DNA of 64,000 nt from Scatophagus argus (taxonomy: Eukaryota; Chordata; Actinopteri; Scatophagidae). The notes beneath the pieces were generated by a model that had not been told where the DNA came from, ran no database searches, and worked only from the letters and a program-made list of their open reading frames with translations. Shown here piece after piece: positions 52,081-63,429 of the stretch. The stretch's first letter is position 1; each line of letters begins with the position of its first letter. The position numbers were made by a program, and so were the translations under genes. The stretch lies in assembly GCF_020382885.2 (NCBI RefSeq), contig NC_058513.1:16517641-16581640 (forward strand), read 5' to 3'.

Positions 52081-55000
52081 ATGTGGATGTCAGCGCTGGA
52101 AAAGCTTTTCTTTCTGCGTTCCATCATGCGCTGGTTGCTGGTTGGATACTGTTGGCTTGGACTGATCAATATCTCAGGTAAGTCAATTTAATTAGTGGCT
52201 GAGAAATGAAAATGATGCAAGCAACGATTACAGTCCTGGCACTAGATATTAACATTAGTGAGTGTTACTGTGGCAATAAAATCACCTCAATGATCTCATG
52301 AAGCCTCCCACACTCATTTAATTCTTATTTTTATGTGTTTAACCACAGTTAACTGCATACAATGGTTTTGCATGTTATTTTTGACACCACAGTACCATTA
52401 CTTCCTGGCCATCTGTGGGCAAAGAGGAAGTTGTCTTCCGAGATAAAGACTGATGCTGTCTTGTTTGTTTTAATGTACATTACAAACAAAAGTGTCCCAT
52501 TCTGTCAGCTGACTAGCAGGTTACTTTATTTCAGACTTTCAGTCTGTTGTTAGACAAAGATAAAAGAGATAGCAGATAAGAAGAGAAAGACTGATTTCAA
52601 CTGAAAAAATATATATGTAAACATGCCAGGCACAGTACATAAAGCTTATTTTGATTATGAGTGATGTGTTTTCAATAAAAAAAAAAAAAACTAATAATAA
52701 TAAAATTTACTTGAAGCACATTTTTACCCAAGGACACTGTACAGTAGTGGCAAGAGGCAGAAAATGTGAAAAAATTGCTCTCAAAACTGACCGGAGCCAA
52801 AAGTGACCTGTTATATCTGACCAAAACAAACATATCCAGTCATATAAATACAGGGGGTGGAAAAGGTAGCAGTTTGTCGTATTTTGTTTGATGAATGATT
52901 TCAATATCTTGACTAATTGGTTCATGAAAAAATAACTGATCCACAATTCAAAAAAAAGCAACAGGTGAGGAGTATACTGGCATAACACAAGCCCATAACA
53001 CAAAGACATCATTTGAGCATGTATGATTTTCAGATTCAAAGGTGTTTGTCCTCAGTCACTGATTCTTGACATCACTGTTCTTGGTAGTAAATGATATGTC
53101 AAAGCCTGCATCGTCTTGTGGGAGAACTACACTCTGCTGGACGAAATACAGCCACATATATATCCTGCATGTGAACGTGTTTGTCAAGAGAGAAATTTAC
53201 ATTAAGAGCTGCTCTAACTGTGTCGCAATGTCCCTCAACCTTCTCTCTGCTCAGTGGCTCAAAGCAGCAAGCTGAAGGTCATCCAGAAACCCCGCTTCTA
53301 TGGCGTGAGACTCGGCCTCAAAGCGAAGTTTTACTGTCTGCCCTTGAATACAAACCTGAACGGCACAGTGACGTGGTACAAGGTCAATAAGTACGATGAC
53401 ATCCCAGAGAAAGGAAGAGAGATACAGATGGGAGACAGGTTTAAAGTTAATCCCACAAAACTGGTTGAAATCGGCTTTCTCTACATCGATGATCTGCACC
53501 TAGAGGACAGAGGAGTGTACTTCTGCAAGTATAATGATACATGGGGACCTGGATCTGAGCTTCAAGTTGCCAGTAAGACACTGGAACAACATATGTTTCA
53601 TGACACATAAAGCATCAATACTTTGAGAGGTCATTTACTATAATTCATACCGTGTTTTCATTTGAAAACACACAGTCTAACACACTTGGTTCCTCTCACA
53701 GGATCAGTTAACAAAAGACAGGCACAGTACAGGACCAAGATGAAGGATGGTCTCATTATTCTCCAGGGCCTGCTCCTGTCTATGTTTGTTGCTGCTGTGC
53801 TGCTACGTAAACAAAAACTGGTGAGTAACAAGAAGAAGAAAATAAAAAAAGAAAGAAAAAGAACACAGACAAAATGTTATCAGACTGTACTGTTGTTTAA
53901 TCTGAGACAAAACCTTTTTTTGTTTATTTGTTTATTTTTTAAAAGACACTTTTTAGCTTATTTAAGTCAAAAGATCACAGCCAAAACATAGACACACATG
54001 CATTTAGCTGCTGGTTTGTGTGCACAGTTTTAACAAGGGCAACAACGACTATTGATTATTTAATCTATTGATAACTTTCAACAGGTTCCCAGAGGCCAAA
54101 GTCTTCACATTGCTTGTTTTGGGGTTGTGTGAGTCTTTGTGGGATCTGAGGTTGTCAAGTTTTCACATTAACTAAAATCATAATAATCATTAAATAATTG
54201 GATTTAATGAGTATTTTGCCCTCTGTCAAAAATACTTAAACAGCTACCAAACGTCTCAACAGGCTAAGTAGTTCACTCTGCAGTCAGAGCATCGGTATTT
54301 TGCGGTATTTTGCAAATGAAACAACATGGCTGAGATCCACCGATGATTAAGTGGTTTGTAGAGTTCCCAAGAGTTCCTCAGCAAAAGGGGGAAACATTTA
54401 TTTTTATGATTCCACCCATAAGTAACACAATGGGGGACAAAGTCTAATTTTTGTCCTCAATCTGAAAAGGTTTTGGAACCACTACACCAGCTAACATACA
54501 GCTAACAGCTAGCATAATTGTGTTGATAATGAAAGGATGAATGTCAGTGGCCATTGCCGCCATGAGTCCCGTTTTACATTTCTTGTGAGAAGTTGGCAGA
54601 GTTTCTCCAGCTGATAAATAACACGTACCCAGTTTAGTCCCTGAAATACAGTTTTTGACACTGAAAGCAGCAGTGAAGCCATGAAGTTAGCGCCGCGCTG
54701 TGGCTTCGGGTCTCACAGGCTTCGACCGCTAAACGTTCATTTGCCACATCCAGTAATTTAGCTTAAAACACAAAGCATCACCTGAAGGGGTCCATTGATT
54801 TCCTCAGATACATTTTTTTATTTACCTTTAGGCTTTTGTTATGAAGGTATGCCACTGGGACAGCTGTTGTTGCAACCTAAAATCCTTTTCACTCTTTGAT
54901 AGTTGGAAATAAGCAAAGCTAACGTTAGCTGCGATCTAACGGCACCATTTTTGTTGTCAGTCACATTTTCTGTCAGCAATGTATTTATCCATAGCTTTTG

Positions 55001-56362
55001 CTTACATTAATTTGTTTTTTCTTTTGTTAAACAGTTGGAAAAGAAGGACGTTGAATATGAGGAGCCTGAAACCGATCACATCTATGAGGTTTGTCAGTTT
55101 GTTTCTGTTTCGCAGTACTTCTCAAAGACGAGCATATATTTTTATCTAAAATTGGTCATCTGGTCACATTTGAGAAGACAAGTCACAGCTGTGCGTTTTT
55201 ACATGAAAAAATTACAAGTGTGAAGAACAGACATTACGCACCACTGAGCTCTTAACCACAATTGTATCTTGTTCTGTCAACACGGCACTCAGTTTTTTGT
55301 TTAATTTTAATGAATACAGCCTGTACAACTGGCTGTGTGGAAGCATGTCGAGTTAGCTTTCTTTCTTTTTTTTCTTTTTTTGGTAAAAATACTGACACAA
55401 TAACTTTGGAAAGCAGCATTTCTTGTAAAAAAATCATAAGTTAAAAAAAAAGTTAAAAAAATAAGTTAATGTAAAGTATTTATAATGAAACAATGAAATA
55501 GAAGTAATAAGTAAATTGGTCAGCTTTTGACAGGTACTTTAAAGACCCAGCTGAGGGTGTCTTCATGTGATTTATCCTGTAAGGATCTGCTTTTTGGGAC
55601 TTCCTGTTGGGAAACATGCCATTCTGATCTGCCCTGAGCACTAAACCACGATACTTAAGCACGTAAACACGTCAAACAAAGCATATTTAGGTGAAGTATA
55701 TTCTGAAGATTTACATGTGACAAGCATCAAAAGTGTGAAGCAACATTCCATAAATCAACCTTTAATCTGAAAATTCTTTGTTGGTGCAGATCACAGTTGG
55801 TAAGATTCCCCTGCAGATAATCAGAAACCTGAAAACTGTCAGAATCATGCAAACCAGGCTTCTTAACACACGCTGAATATGATCCAAATGAACATTTTTA
55901 AAACACTTGAAAGCGGGATGTTCGCTTTTGATTGTTGTTACCAGAGAACTGCAAGGGACAGCCTCGCTGCAGCTGTTTGCCTGACATTTTCTTTAAACGA
56001 ACACAGACCTGCTCTAATGGCTTTGAGGAAACTGGAAAGTTTTAACCAAGGGTCCTCTTCAGCAGGAAATAATGTGAAAGATATTTAAAAGTCATCAGCA
56101 TCTGCTCTGTGACATTTAGCAGCTGCATGTCTTTATTTCTGAGTCATGTCTTTATCAATGATGCAAATTAAAGCTGTGCCCAAACATAGTCTAAAACTGA
56201 TCCCTCAGAGCCTCGTGGGACTCACACATATACGTTAGATGACTAAATCGTAACGGTGCATCTGTCTCTCAGGGCCTGACAATTGAAACGTGTGGAGGAG
56301 GTCTGTATGAGGAGCTCACAGTGTATTCCCAGCCGGAGGGAACCGAGGCCCCGTGGGAGTGA
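52081..56362 (+). CDS. cd79b: B-cell antigen receptor beta chain CD79b, five coding exons
   Basis: Exons: 52081-52177, 53255-53572, 53702-53820, 55035-55088, 56273-56362 (stop TGA). The sum is 678 bases, 225 aa. A start at 52126 (MRWLLVGYCWLGL, a better signal peptide) would give 210 aa. Exon 2 is one V-type Ig domain, with Cys in KFYCLP, Trp in VTWYK and the second Cys in DRGVYFCKY. Exon 3 holds a short stalk and the membrane segment (KDGLIILQGLLLSMFVAAVLL). Exons 4-5 encode the tail with an ITAM, DHIYEGL then TIETCGGGLYEEL. CD79b pairs with CD79a to carry surface immunoglobulin and signal through Syk/Lyn. The place downstream of scn4a is conserved with human 17q23. The cysteine before the stalk used for pairing in mammals is replaced (WGPGSEL). 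Poly(A) signals lie near 56861 and 56870. Confidence 0.95.
54030..54210. repeat. Dispersed AT-rich palindrome-ended repeat, copy 4
   Basis: ACGACTATTGATTATTTAAT and CTATTGATAACTTTCAACAG lie at one end, with CAAAGTCTTCACATTGCTTG in the middle and ATAATCATTAAATAATTGG at the far end. It is heavily decayed and sits in cd79b intron 3. Confidence 0.4.
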
Positions 56363-56656
56363 CCCCGAACTGCTGGCCACCCCTACAAACTCACAGTAAC
56401 GTACTGCTGATAAGTAAGGTCAAAAGGATGCGTTGTCAAGAGTCCTTCGTGGGACCGGTGAGGTGTGGAGATTTGTATTTTTCTCAGTAAAACAACAACA
56501 ACAACAAAAAAAACTTTGTTTGTAAATGTGCAAAAATATACTTATTCTAAACTGCTTGTCACATGTGCTGTTGATTTATCGCTGGAGTGAATTGATCAGA
56601 TGTGATATGAGTCTACAGCTGACCTTTCAGCTGACATTTTTGGTGCTTTGAGAAGC

Positions 56657-56690
<34 letters not shown>

Positions 56691-57082
56691 TCTGTGTATG
56701 TAAATGTTTATATGTATGATTTCATTATGTCTGACTGATTATTTAAGAACATGTTCATCACAAATAGTTGTGGCAGAAAATGTTCTGGGGTGTTTCAGAG
56801 CCTGACGAAGGCCTGTTTGATCATACTGAAGAATACGTTTGCCTTTTGTTGATGTATAACAAATAAAAACAATAAAATCATGTGTGATTTCTGGAGAAAG
56901 TCTTGTTTTTATTGGCTTTTTTTGTATCCATGAAAAAATAGAAAACTTAAACATTAATAAAGGTGCAGGCATTGCAGAAAATTAATAATATAATTAATAA
57001 ATACACACACAACTCCATAATTAAATAAATAAATAGATAAATGAAGATAAGCTACGTGGAAGCAAATAAATTAACACAATCT
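56363..57082. other. cd79b 3' UTR and gap to interferon copy 1
   Basis: It contains a (TG)n run (about 56660-56690), cd79b poly(A) signals (AATAAA at about 56861 and 56870), and the outer edge of the interferon inverted repeat at about 56.99 kb. Near 57020-57045, ATAAAT repeats give ATTTA motifs on the minus strand, in the 3' UTR of interferon copy 1. Confidence 0.6.
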
Positions 57083-57846
57083 TCAGTTTGTGGGGAGCAG
57101 AGATGAAACCAGCAGGTCTGTGCTCATCAGATGGCTTTTGATTTGCTTCCTGACCACCTCCCAGACGTCAGCGCTGTGGTCCTACACACAGGAGGAGGTG
57201 TTATTAAAACATGATCGATACCATGGATTGACTGACACATCAGATAAAAACAGGCGCAGAAGCTTACCATCCTCTTAACAAGGCTCGACAGCCTCTTGAA
57301 ATACATGTGCAGCTTCTTGTTCCTCTTGTGGCTGCCAGTCTGAATGAGCACAAAGCAAGAGAAAAAGATCATTAAAAACAGCTCTGCGTTCATTCAACCT
57401 GCCCACTTATCACATGTGACTGATCCTCTGAGCCCGGCAGGACTTGACGTCACTCAGAGCGCCCCGACGCACGTCTTTAACTTTTAAATGGACCAGTCCA
57501 CACTGAGGCTTACACAGGAGCGAAGCTCGTCGGCCTGCTGGGTCACAACATTCACAAAGTCGTCCGCCGTGTTCTCCTCCCATGATGCCGAGCTGTGATC
57601 CTCCTCAAACAGGCCCGCCGTCTCATCCAGAACCTGAACTGCGAACGCCAGTTTACCCTCAGCCTGGAAGAAGAAGAAGAAGAATCAAACATCACTTCTT
57701 ACGTTCTGCATTTCTCGTTGCTGTGGACAAAAGCTGAGGACGACTTACTGATGCTTGGGACGCCTGGTTGTACAGATCATCAGGGAAGGCCACAGCGTCC
57801 TGCACTTCAGAATCCTCAGTGCTGTTGGTGGAGTTGTTACCCTGCA

Positions 57847-57878
<32 letters not shown>

Positions 57879-58083
57879 CACGTGTTTGAGGTGAGCAGAC
57901 AGTAAACTCAGTCAGTTAAGATCATTCGGTGACCCAAAGAAGTCCGCTTACCATCACATGCAGCAGATCCAAACAGCTCTCGCTGTACTCCTTGAACTTG
58001 TGATCCATCCACCTGCAGCTCAGCGAGGAGGCCACACTGAACAGGCTGAGAGAGAGGCACACACACAAAATCCTGCTGAGCAT
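57083..58083 (-). CDS. Type I interferon, copy 1 (minus), five exons
   Basis: Exons in transcript order: 58083-57952, 57841-57749, 57663-57514, 57339-57268, 57181-57083 (stop TGA). The sum is 546 bases, 181 aa. The five-exon, four-intron plan is that of fish (not mammalian) type I interferons. A signal peptide (MLSRILCVCLSLSLFSVASS) precedes a mature start near SCRWMDHKF. Two N-glycosylation sequons occur in GNNSTNSTED. Helical segments include LAFAVQVLDETAGLFEED and KLHMYFKRLSSLVKRM, and the C-terminal VWEVVRKQI matches the CAWE-type signature position, with D-V for C-A. The Cys pattern (CRWM and LRSC, plus an extra Cys in SESCLD) fits the two-cysteine group I. Position beside cd79b/scn4a is that of fish interferon clusters. 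It should signal antiviral state through CRFB receptors and STATs. It differs from copy 2 at four residues. Confidence 0.93.
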
Positions 58084-58163
58084 TTTTACAAAGGCAGTAA
58101 ACTGTCTCTGGATCAGATTCGAACGCGTCCTGCTGTTGTGATGGAGCAGACCTGCCGAGCCTC

Positions 58164-58189
58164 ATTTATGCTGCACCTGTTTCACTTTC
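58164..58189 (-). promoter_or_regulatory. Interferon copy 1 promoter: IRF element and TATA-like box
   Basis: On the minus strand GAAAGTGAAA (58189-58180), a canonical IRF/ISRE core, is followed ten bases later by CATAAAT (58170-58164) as TATA-like box, about 80 bases before the ATG. The layout is the same as in copy 2. Confidence 0.75.
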
Positions 58190-58370
58190 CAGACACCTGT
58201 GGGAAACACAACGTGGACTGTGGCTTCTGAGGTTTCCAAAACTCAGCGTACATGTGTGATATCAGCCATTTCAGATTTGAATTAGAGTCATTGTGAAAAC
58301 CAATAAAGACACGACAGCACAGCAAAGCTAAAATGTTACAAAAGGCTCAACCAAACAAAATATATTGTAG

Positions 58371-58433
58371 CTCCTCAGTCAGGGCAGCCGTCTCGTCCAC
58401 AATCTGAACTGTGAACGCAAGCTTACTCTCAGC
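58371..58433 (-). pseudogene. Relic of interferon exon 3 (third interferon gene)
   Basis: Minus-strand translation AESKLAFTVQIVDETAALTEE aligns with AEGKLAFAVQVLDETAGLFEE of the intact copies for 21 codons. It is preceded by the same CTTCTTC..CCAG acceptor tract. After that the match ends and a stop follows within nine codons. No other exon of this third gene was found. A shorter piece of the same relic lies in the right arm at 59541-59579. Confidence 0.8.
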
Positions 58434-59540
58434 CTGGAAGAAGAAGAAGAAGAAGAAGAAGATGATGATGATGAATCACAGATTACAACACAGTTACTTT
58501 TGTGGCACTTTTGGCAGGATGTACACAACATCAATTAAAGTCAAAATCACAGTAATGCAACCACACCACTGTCCCTCTTGCCATTTTGTCTTTAATTATA
58601 CAGTTTCTAATTTTGTTCAATATTAATCTCAGCCTGTGAGCGTTTGCTTTATTTGTTTATCTGTGGCCCCCAGTAAACAGACGGGGTCTTACAGACTCAT
58701 TTCACCTCACCTCACCTCACCTGTTCACAGTCTGCCGCCGCTTCACACCTTCAGCCTGAGAAACGTAAAGTGAAAATGAGTGTGAAGATGAGGGAGGACT
58801 GGAAGGACATTCCCGCGTTCCCCGATCTTTCTCCGGGTCTCACGGCTGAAACAAGCCGAAATGTCACCGCCCAGTTCTTGTGAATGAGCGTCAGAGCGCA
58901 GGCCACAAGTCACGCAGCCGCTTTCATTTTCTCTCGACGGGAACTTCCGCTTTATGGCTCCTGCTGGACACGCAGAGTCAACTGTCTGTATGAATGAATG
59001 AGTCCACACAGGACTGGTGATGCACCTCCAGCTCGAGAAGGCTGATTTAAATGTCTTTAACGTGACGTGAAGACTTAAATGGAGATATGGATTCATATTA
59101 AACGCTTTAAACTAACGGAACTGAATGGATAATAAAATAATAAAAATAGCCTAAAAATCATTATTATTCATTTCAGTTCAAGGACAGGTAGCATGTTTTG
59201 CGTATTTATTTATTCATTGATTTTCTACACCGCTTATCCGTGCAGGTCGTTGGAGCCCATCCCAGCTGACTGCGGGCCAGAGGCGGGATGCACCCTGGAA
59301 GCAGGGCTGACACACAAAAACAGACAACCACACACTCACCTACGGGCAATGTAGGGTAACCATTTAACCTAATGTGCATGTTTTGGGGATTGTGGGAGGA
59401 GAACATGCCAACTCCACACAGAAGGGTCCAGGTCGGGATTCGAACCTGTAACCCTCTTGAGGCGAACCACTGCACCACCGCGCCGCCTATTGTGCGTATT
59501 TTTTTTCCATTAATATTGGTTTAAAAATCCAGTCCTTCCA
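58410..59540. other. Spacer of the interferon palindrome
   Basis: Non-repeated centre between the two arms. It contains the left part of the relic exon, GAA/GAT microsatellites (58437-58473), a CCTCA run near 58707, no recognised gene, and a tRNA-derived SINE (59213-59487). Confidence 0.7.
59213..59487 (-). mobile_element. tRNA-derived SINE, fish type
   Basis: On the minus strand it begins GGCGGCGCGGTGGTGCAGTG, with an A-box-like TGGTGCAGTGG and a B-box GGTTCGAATCC (59446-59436). A conserved body (GTTGGCATGTTCTCCTCCCA, then TGCCCGTAGGTGAGTG) follows, ending in AGCGGTGTAGAAAATCAATG. This is a widespread teleost SINE with a tRNA-like head. It lies in the spacer between the interferon arms, so it is single copy here. 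Confidence 0.8.
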
Positions 59541-59579
59541 GTTCAGATTGTGGACGAGACGGCTGCCCTGACTGAGGAG
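59541..59579 (+). pseudogene. Shorter copy of the relic interferon exon 3
   Basis: It encodes VQIVDETAALTEE, identical to the relic in the left arm but lacking its first eight codons. It marks the inner breakpoint of the duplication. Confidence 0.75.
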
Positions 59580-59785
59580 CTACAATATATTTTGTTTGGT
59601 TGAGCCTTTTGTAACATGTTAAACACGTCGCCAGCGTGACATTTCAGCTTTGCTGTGCTGTCGTGTCTTTATTGGTTTTCACAATGACTCTAATTCAAAT
59701 CTGAAATGGCTGATATCACACATGTACGCTGAGTTTTGGAAACCTCAGAAGCCACAGTCCACGTTGTGTTTCCCACAGGTGTCTG

Positions 59786-59811
59786 GAAAGTGAAACAGGT
59801 GCAGCATAAAT
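59786..59811 (+). promoter_or_regulatory. Interferon copy 2 promoter: IRF element and TATA-like box
   Basis: GAAAGTGAAA at 59786-59795 and CATAAAT at 59805-59811, about 80 bases before the ATG at 59892. This IRF-plus-TATA arrangement is typical of virus-inducible interferon promoters. Confidence 0.75.
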
Positions 59812-59891
59812 GAGGCTCGGCAGGTCTGCTCCATCACAACAGCAGGACGCGTTCGAATCTGATCCAGAGACAGTTTACTGCCTTTGTAAAA

Positions 59892-60899
59892 ATGCTCAGC
59901 AGGATTTTGTGTGTGTGCCTCTCTCTCAGCCTGTTCAGTGTGGCCTCCTCGCTGAGCTGCAGGTGGATGGATCACAAGTTCAAGGAGTACAGCGAGAGCT
60001 GTTTGGATCTGCTGAGTGTGATGGTAAGCGGACTTCTTTGGGTCACCGAATGATCTTAACTGACTGAGTTTACTGTCTGCTCACCTCAAACACGTGATGT
60101 GTGTGTGTGTGTGTGTGTGTGTGTGATGCAGGGTAACAACTCCACCAACAGCACTGAGGATGCTGAAGTGCAGGACGCTGTGGCCTTCCCTGATGATCTG
60201 TACAACCAGGCGTCCCAAGCATCAGTAAGTCGTCCTCAGCTTTTGTCCACAGCAACGAGAAATGCAGAACGTAAGAAGTGATGTTTGATTCTTCTTCTTC
60301 TTCTTCTTCTTCTTCCAGGCTGAGGGTAAACTGGCGTTCGCAGTTCAGGTTCTGGATGAGACGGCGGGCCTGTTTGAGGAGGATCACAGCTCGGCATCAT
60401 GGGAGGAGAACACGGCGGACGACTTTGTGAATGTTTTGACCAAGCAGGCCGACGAGCTTCGCTCTTGTGTAAGCATCAGTGCGGACTGGTCCATTTAAAA
60501 GTTAAAGACGTGCGTCGGGGCGCTCTGAGTGACGTCAAGTCCTGCCGGGCTCAGAGGATCAGTCACATGTGATAAGTGGGCAGGTTGAATGAACGCAGAG
60601 CTGTTTTTAATGGTCTTTTTCTCTTGCTTTGTGCTCATTCAGACTGGCAGCCACAAGAGGAACAAGAAGCTGCACATGTATTTCAAGAGGCTGTCGAGCC
60701 TTGTTAAGAGGATGGTAAGCTTCTGCGCCTGTTTTTATCTGATGTGTCAGTCAATCCATGGTATCGATCATGTTTTAATAACACCTCCTCCTGTGTGTAG
60801 GACCACAGCGCTGACGTCTGGGAGGTGGTCAGGAAGCAAATCAAAAGCCATCTGATGAGCACAGACCTGCTGGTTTCATCTCTGCTCCCCACAAACTGA
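59892..60899 (+). CDS. Type I interferon, copy 2 (plus), five exons
   Basis: Exons: 59892-60023, 60132-60224, 60319-60468, 60643-60714, 60801-60899 (stop TGA). The sum is 546 bases, 181 aa, with exon sizes identical to copy 1. Compared with copy 1 it has DLLSVM for DLLHVM, TEDAEV for TEDSEV, and NVLTKQAD for NVVTQQAD. Five of the six base differences change the protein and one (in LRSC) is silent. It has the same signal peptide, two sequons and two-cysteine-type pattern. Its 3' UTR has several ATTTA pentamers (60935-60961 and 61062-61095), the AU-rich signal that makes cytokine mRNAs short-lived. The two genes diverge from a shared centre, so each keeps its own promoter. Confidence 0.93.
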
Positions 60900-61304
60900 A
60901 GATTGTGTTAATTTATTTGCTTCCACGTAGCTTATCTTCATTTATCTATTTATTTATTTAATTACAGAATTGTGTGTGTATTATGTGTTATGTGTATTAA
61001 TTAGTATTGCTACATTCTATTATTATCTGCAGTTGTGTTAATTTATTTGCTTCTTTGCAGTCTATTTATTTATTAGCATATCTATTTATTTCCTGAATTA
61101 TTGAGTCATTTGTGTATTCATCTCATTTGTTTATGTTGATGGACGCATTTATTTTTTAAAATTGCATCGAACAAAATGAAATACTTTTACAGCCAATAAA
61201 AATCCTTCCAGCAAATATGAAAGGTGTTTGTTGTTTGTATTCCTCTAATCAATTTGTATTACTCAATAATTAGCATATGCTGCTAACCTAACCCTAAGCC
61301 TAGC

Positions 61305-61740
61305 CAGAAGCCAGGGGCCCCTACCAGTAATCACATGGCCCTCTGAAAGATCGCCCCCCCTTCCTCGCTAGGGCTTCTAGCAGCTAGAGGTCATGGTAGT
61401 CAGAAGTCAGAGGGCCGCCACCCCTCAGCCGTTTTCATTAGACTTCTTATAGCAGGCCTGGGGACCCTGATAGCCAGAGGACCCTCTGAAAGCACCCCAC
61501 GCACACAAGGGCCCTTGATAGCCAAATGTCAGAGGGCCCTCCACCCTCCCTGTTTTTATCAGAGGCCCTATAACAGGGTCAGGGGCCCCCGGTAGTCAGA
61601 GGATCCTGGAGAATGGAGGCCCACTGAAAAAGACAGATGAAAATATATTACTGATAGGCATCACAAATTGTTTGGGCTAGGGGCCCCTGGGCCCCAAGGC
61701 CCCCTGAGCTCAGGCCCTGCTGGCCCCGTCCATAATCCAT
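61305..61740. repeat. GC-rich degenerate tandem repeat (GGGGCCC..AGAGG..CCTCTGAAAG)
   Basis: Three or four diverged units of roughly 110-140 bases share AGGGGCCCC or GGGGACCC, TAGTCAGAGG or TAGCCAGAGG, and GGCCCTCTGAAAG or GGACCCTCTGAAAG. They end in GGGCCCCTGGGCCCCAAGGC. The composition is very unlike the AT-rich flanks. Whether this is a minisatellite or a piece of a larger repeat is unclear. Confidence 0.5.
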
Positions 61741-63429
61741 CCCGGCCAGTCAAACAAGATGCATTAAGACACGGGGCCTCCTTCAGATTTCTGTACCTGA
61801 TGTCTGATGATCACGTACTTCCAGCCACCGGAGACATTAAGCTGTCAGACCAGGGAATTCAAACTGATCAGTACCACGAGTGCACAAGAGCAATTTTGGA
61901 CTCTTAAAATCTCAGTTCAATAAGCCAGACAAACAAACATCACATCAGGCTTTGTGAATTAATTGCTGCAGTGCAATCACTTTCACTTCTTTGCCTTCAC
62001 ATTTGGCTCTCGGCTCGGCCATCAGCCTTGACCCGACTCTTGACTGGCTGAGACCACGAGTTCTGACAGACCGAGGAACAAGAACATTTCTGTCGTTAAC
62101 GTGTTCATTTTGAACGTCTTGATGAGTTTCAATGTGGTTTTCAGATAGGAATCACAAGAGACCACTCACCTCCCCACTCAGCCTACTTAATGTGAAGAAA
62201 CAGGAAATATTACTGATTGAATGGGACTTAAGAAATAATTGATTATTATTATACCTGATTAGTGAAATTACCATCACCTGCATTTTTGTGACTTACTGGT
62301 TACTTGCTGATGGGACAGAAAAACTACAGCTTTGAATATTGATTAATGTGACGCTTGTGTCTAATTCCCCACTAGATGGCAGTAATGAGCACAAATATAA
62401 CCTGTCGATTGGAGTTTGGTGTTTGCGATGAAAAACATCAGCGTTTAAGCCTTTCTTAGAGTGGATAGCAGTTTAGTCAAGAACTGGAACAAACACTCAG
62501 ATCTTTTAAGGGAACACAAGTGACAATACCACAGAGTAGGAATACTTTGCTAGAAGTGAAAGTCAAACAAGCAAAAATTCAGAAATAAATGAACAAAAGA
62601 AGAATTGGATTATATTGGATTACTGGATTAAAATTATTGATGCATTAATGTGTGCATCACTTTGAAGTTGCAGCTGGTGAAGTTAGAGCTAATTTCAATT
62701 GCTGTATATAAGATAATTGTTGATATTTGGCATTATTATTCTGATTCTGTAGAACGTACAGATTACCACATCAATATAGCTAAGTAAAAACAGTACAGTA
62801 TTGTTAAAATTTATAAAACTGTTCCCCAAGAAGCAACCGACAATCGACTGTTAAATAGCCTATATGTTAATATTAAAACTAAATAAATAGGTGATTATCA
62901 ATGAAGCTGTTGGGTCTGTGATTGACACATTTCGAGCTGTGCTGTCAGTCCAACACGAGCTGTCTTGTTCAGGACGCATGTCAGCACACGCAGAACAACA
63001 TCAGCACGCCTCAAAGATGCTCCCTTTACGTGTTACTCGTAAACTACACCTGTTGCCTTGATCCCACCGTTACTACGCGCTTCTACTGTTAATTAAGGCA
63101 ATATCAATATTGATTTTCATAATTAAGTATGTATAATAGATTAGACCAATGTTTCTGTGCGATTTTCAAATTCGATGAAACAAAAACACTCCGTCACTAC
63201 GCATTTTGGAATATGTGTAGGTAGATATGAAGATGTACATGCTTATTCGTAGTATAATAAAATGTGAAAGAATTCAGTGTGCGAGTAGAAGTGCAACTGA
63301 CAAACACACGAGGTGTAAGAAAAGTTTAATATCGTTAAAATGCGTTTTTTGTGCGTCTCTTTCTATTTTCCTGACAGATAGTGAAGGCATCATCGGTTGG
63401 CTTGAGTTCCCATGATGCATCCGTCGTGG

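Larger units (their letters stand above)
56995..58409 (-). repeat. Left arm of interferon inverted repeat
   Basis: Reads as the near-exact reverse complement of 59541-60985: all five exons, four introns, promoter and both flanks. The coding parts differ at 6 of 546 positions. Introns differ mainly in (CA)n and (GAA)n length. One promoter-side segment of about 30 bases (near 59620-59650) is present only in the right arm. Confidence 0.93.
59541..60985 (+). repeat. Right arm of interferon inverted repeat
   Basis: Mirror of 56995-58409. The inner edge lies exactly within the relic interferon exon 3, where the text switches from CTGAACTGTGAAC (left, minus-facing) to an unrelated flank. The outer edge fades in ATTTATTTATT-rich sequence past the stop codon. 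Confidence 0.93.

Noticed and set aside
57908-58165. Minus-strand 85-codon frame beginning MRLGRSAPSQQQ
   Set aside because: It overlaps interferon exon 1 in another frame; the correct frame gives the signal peptide and SCRWMDHKF.
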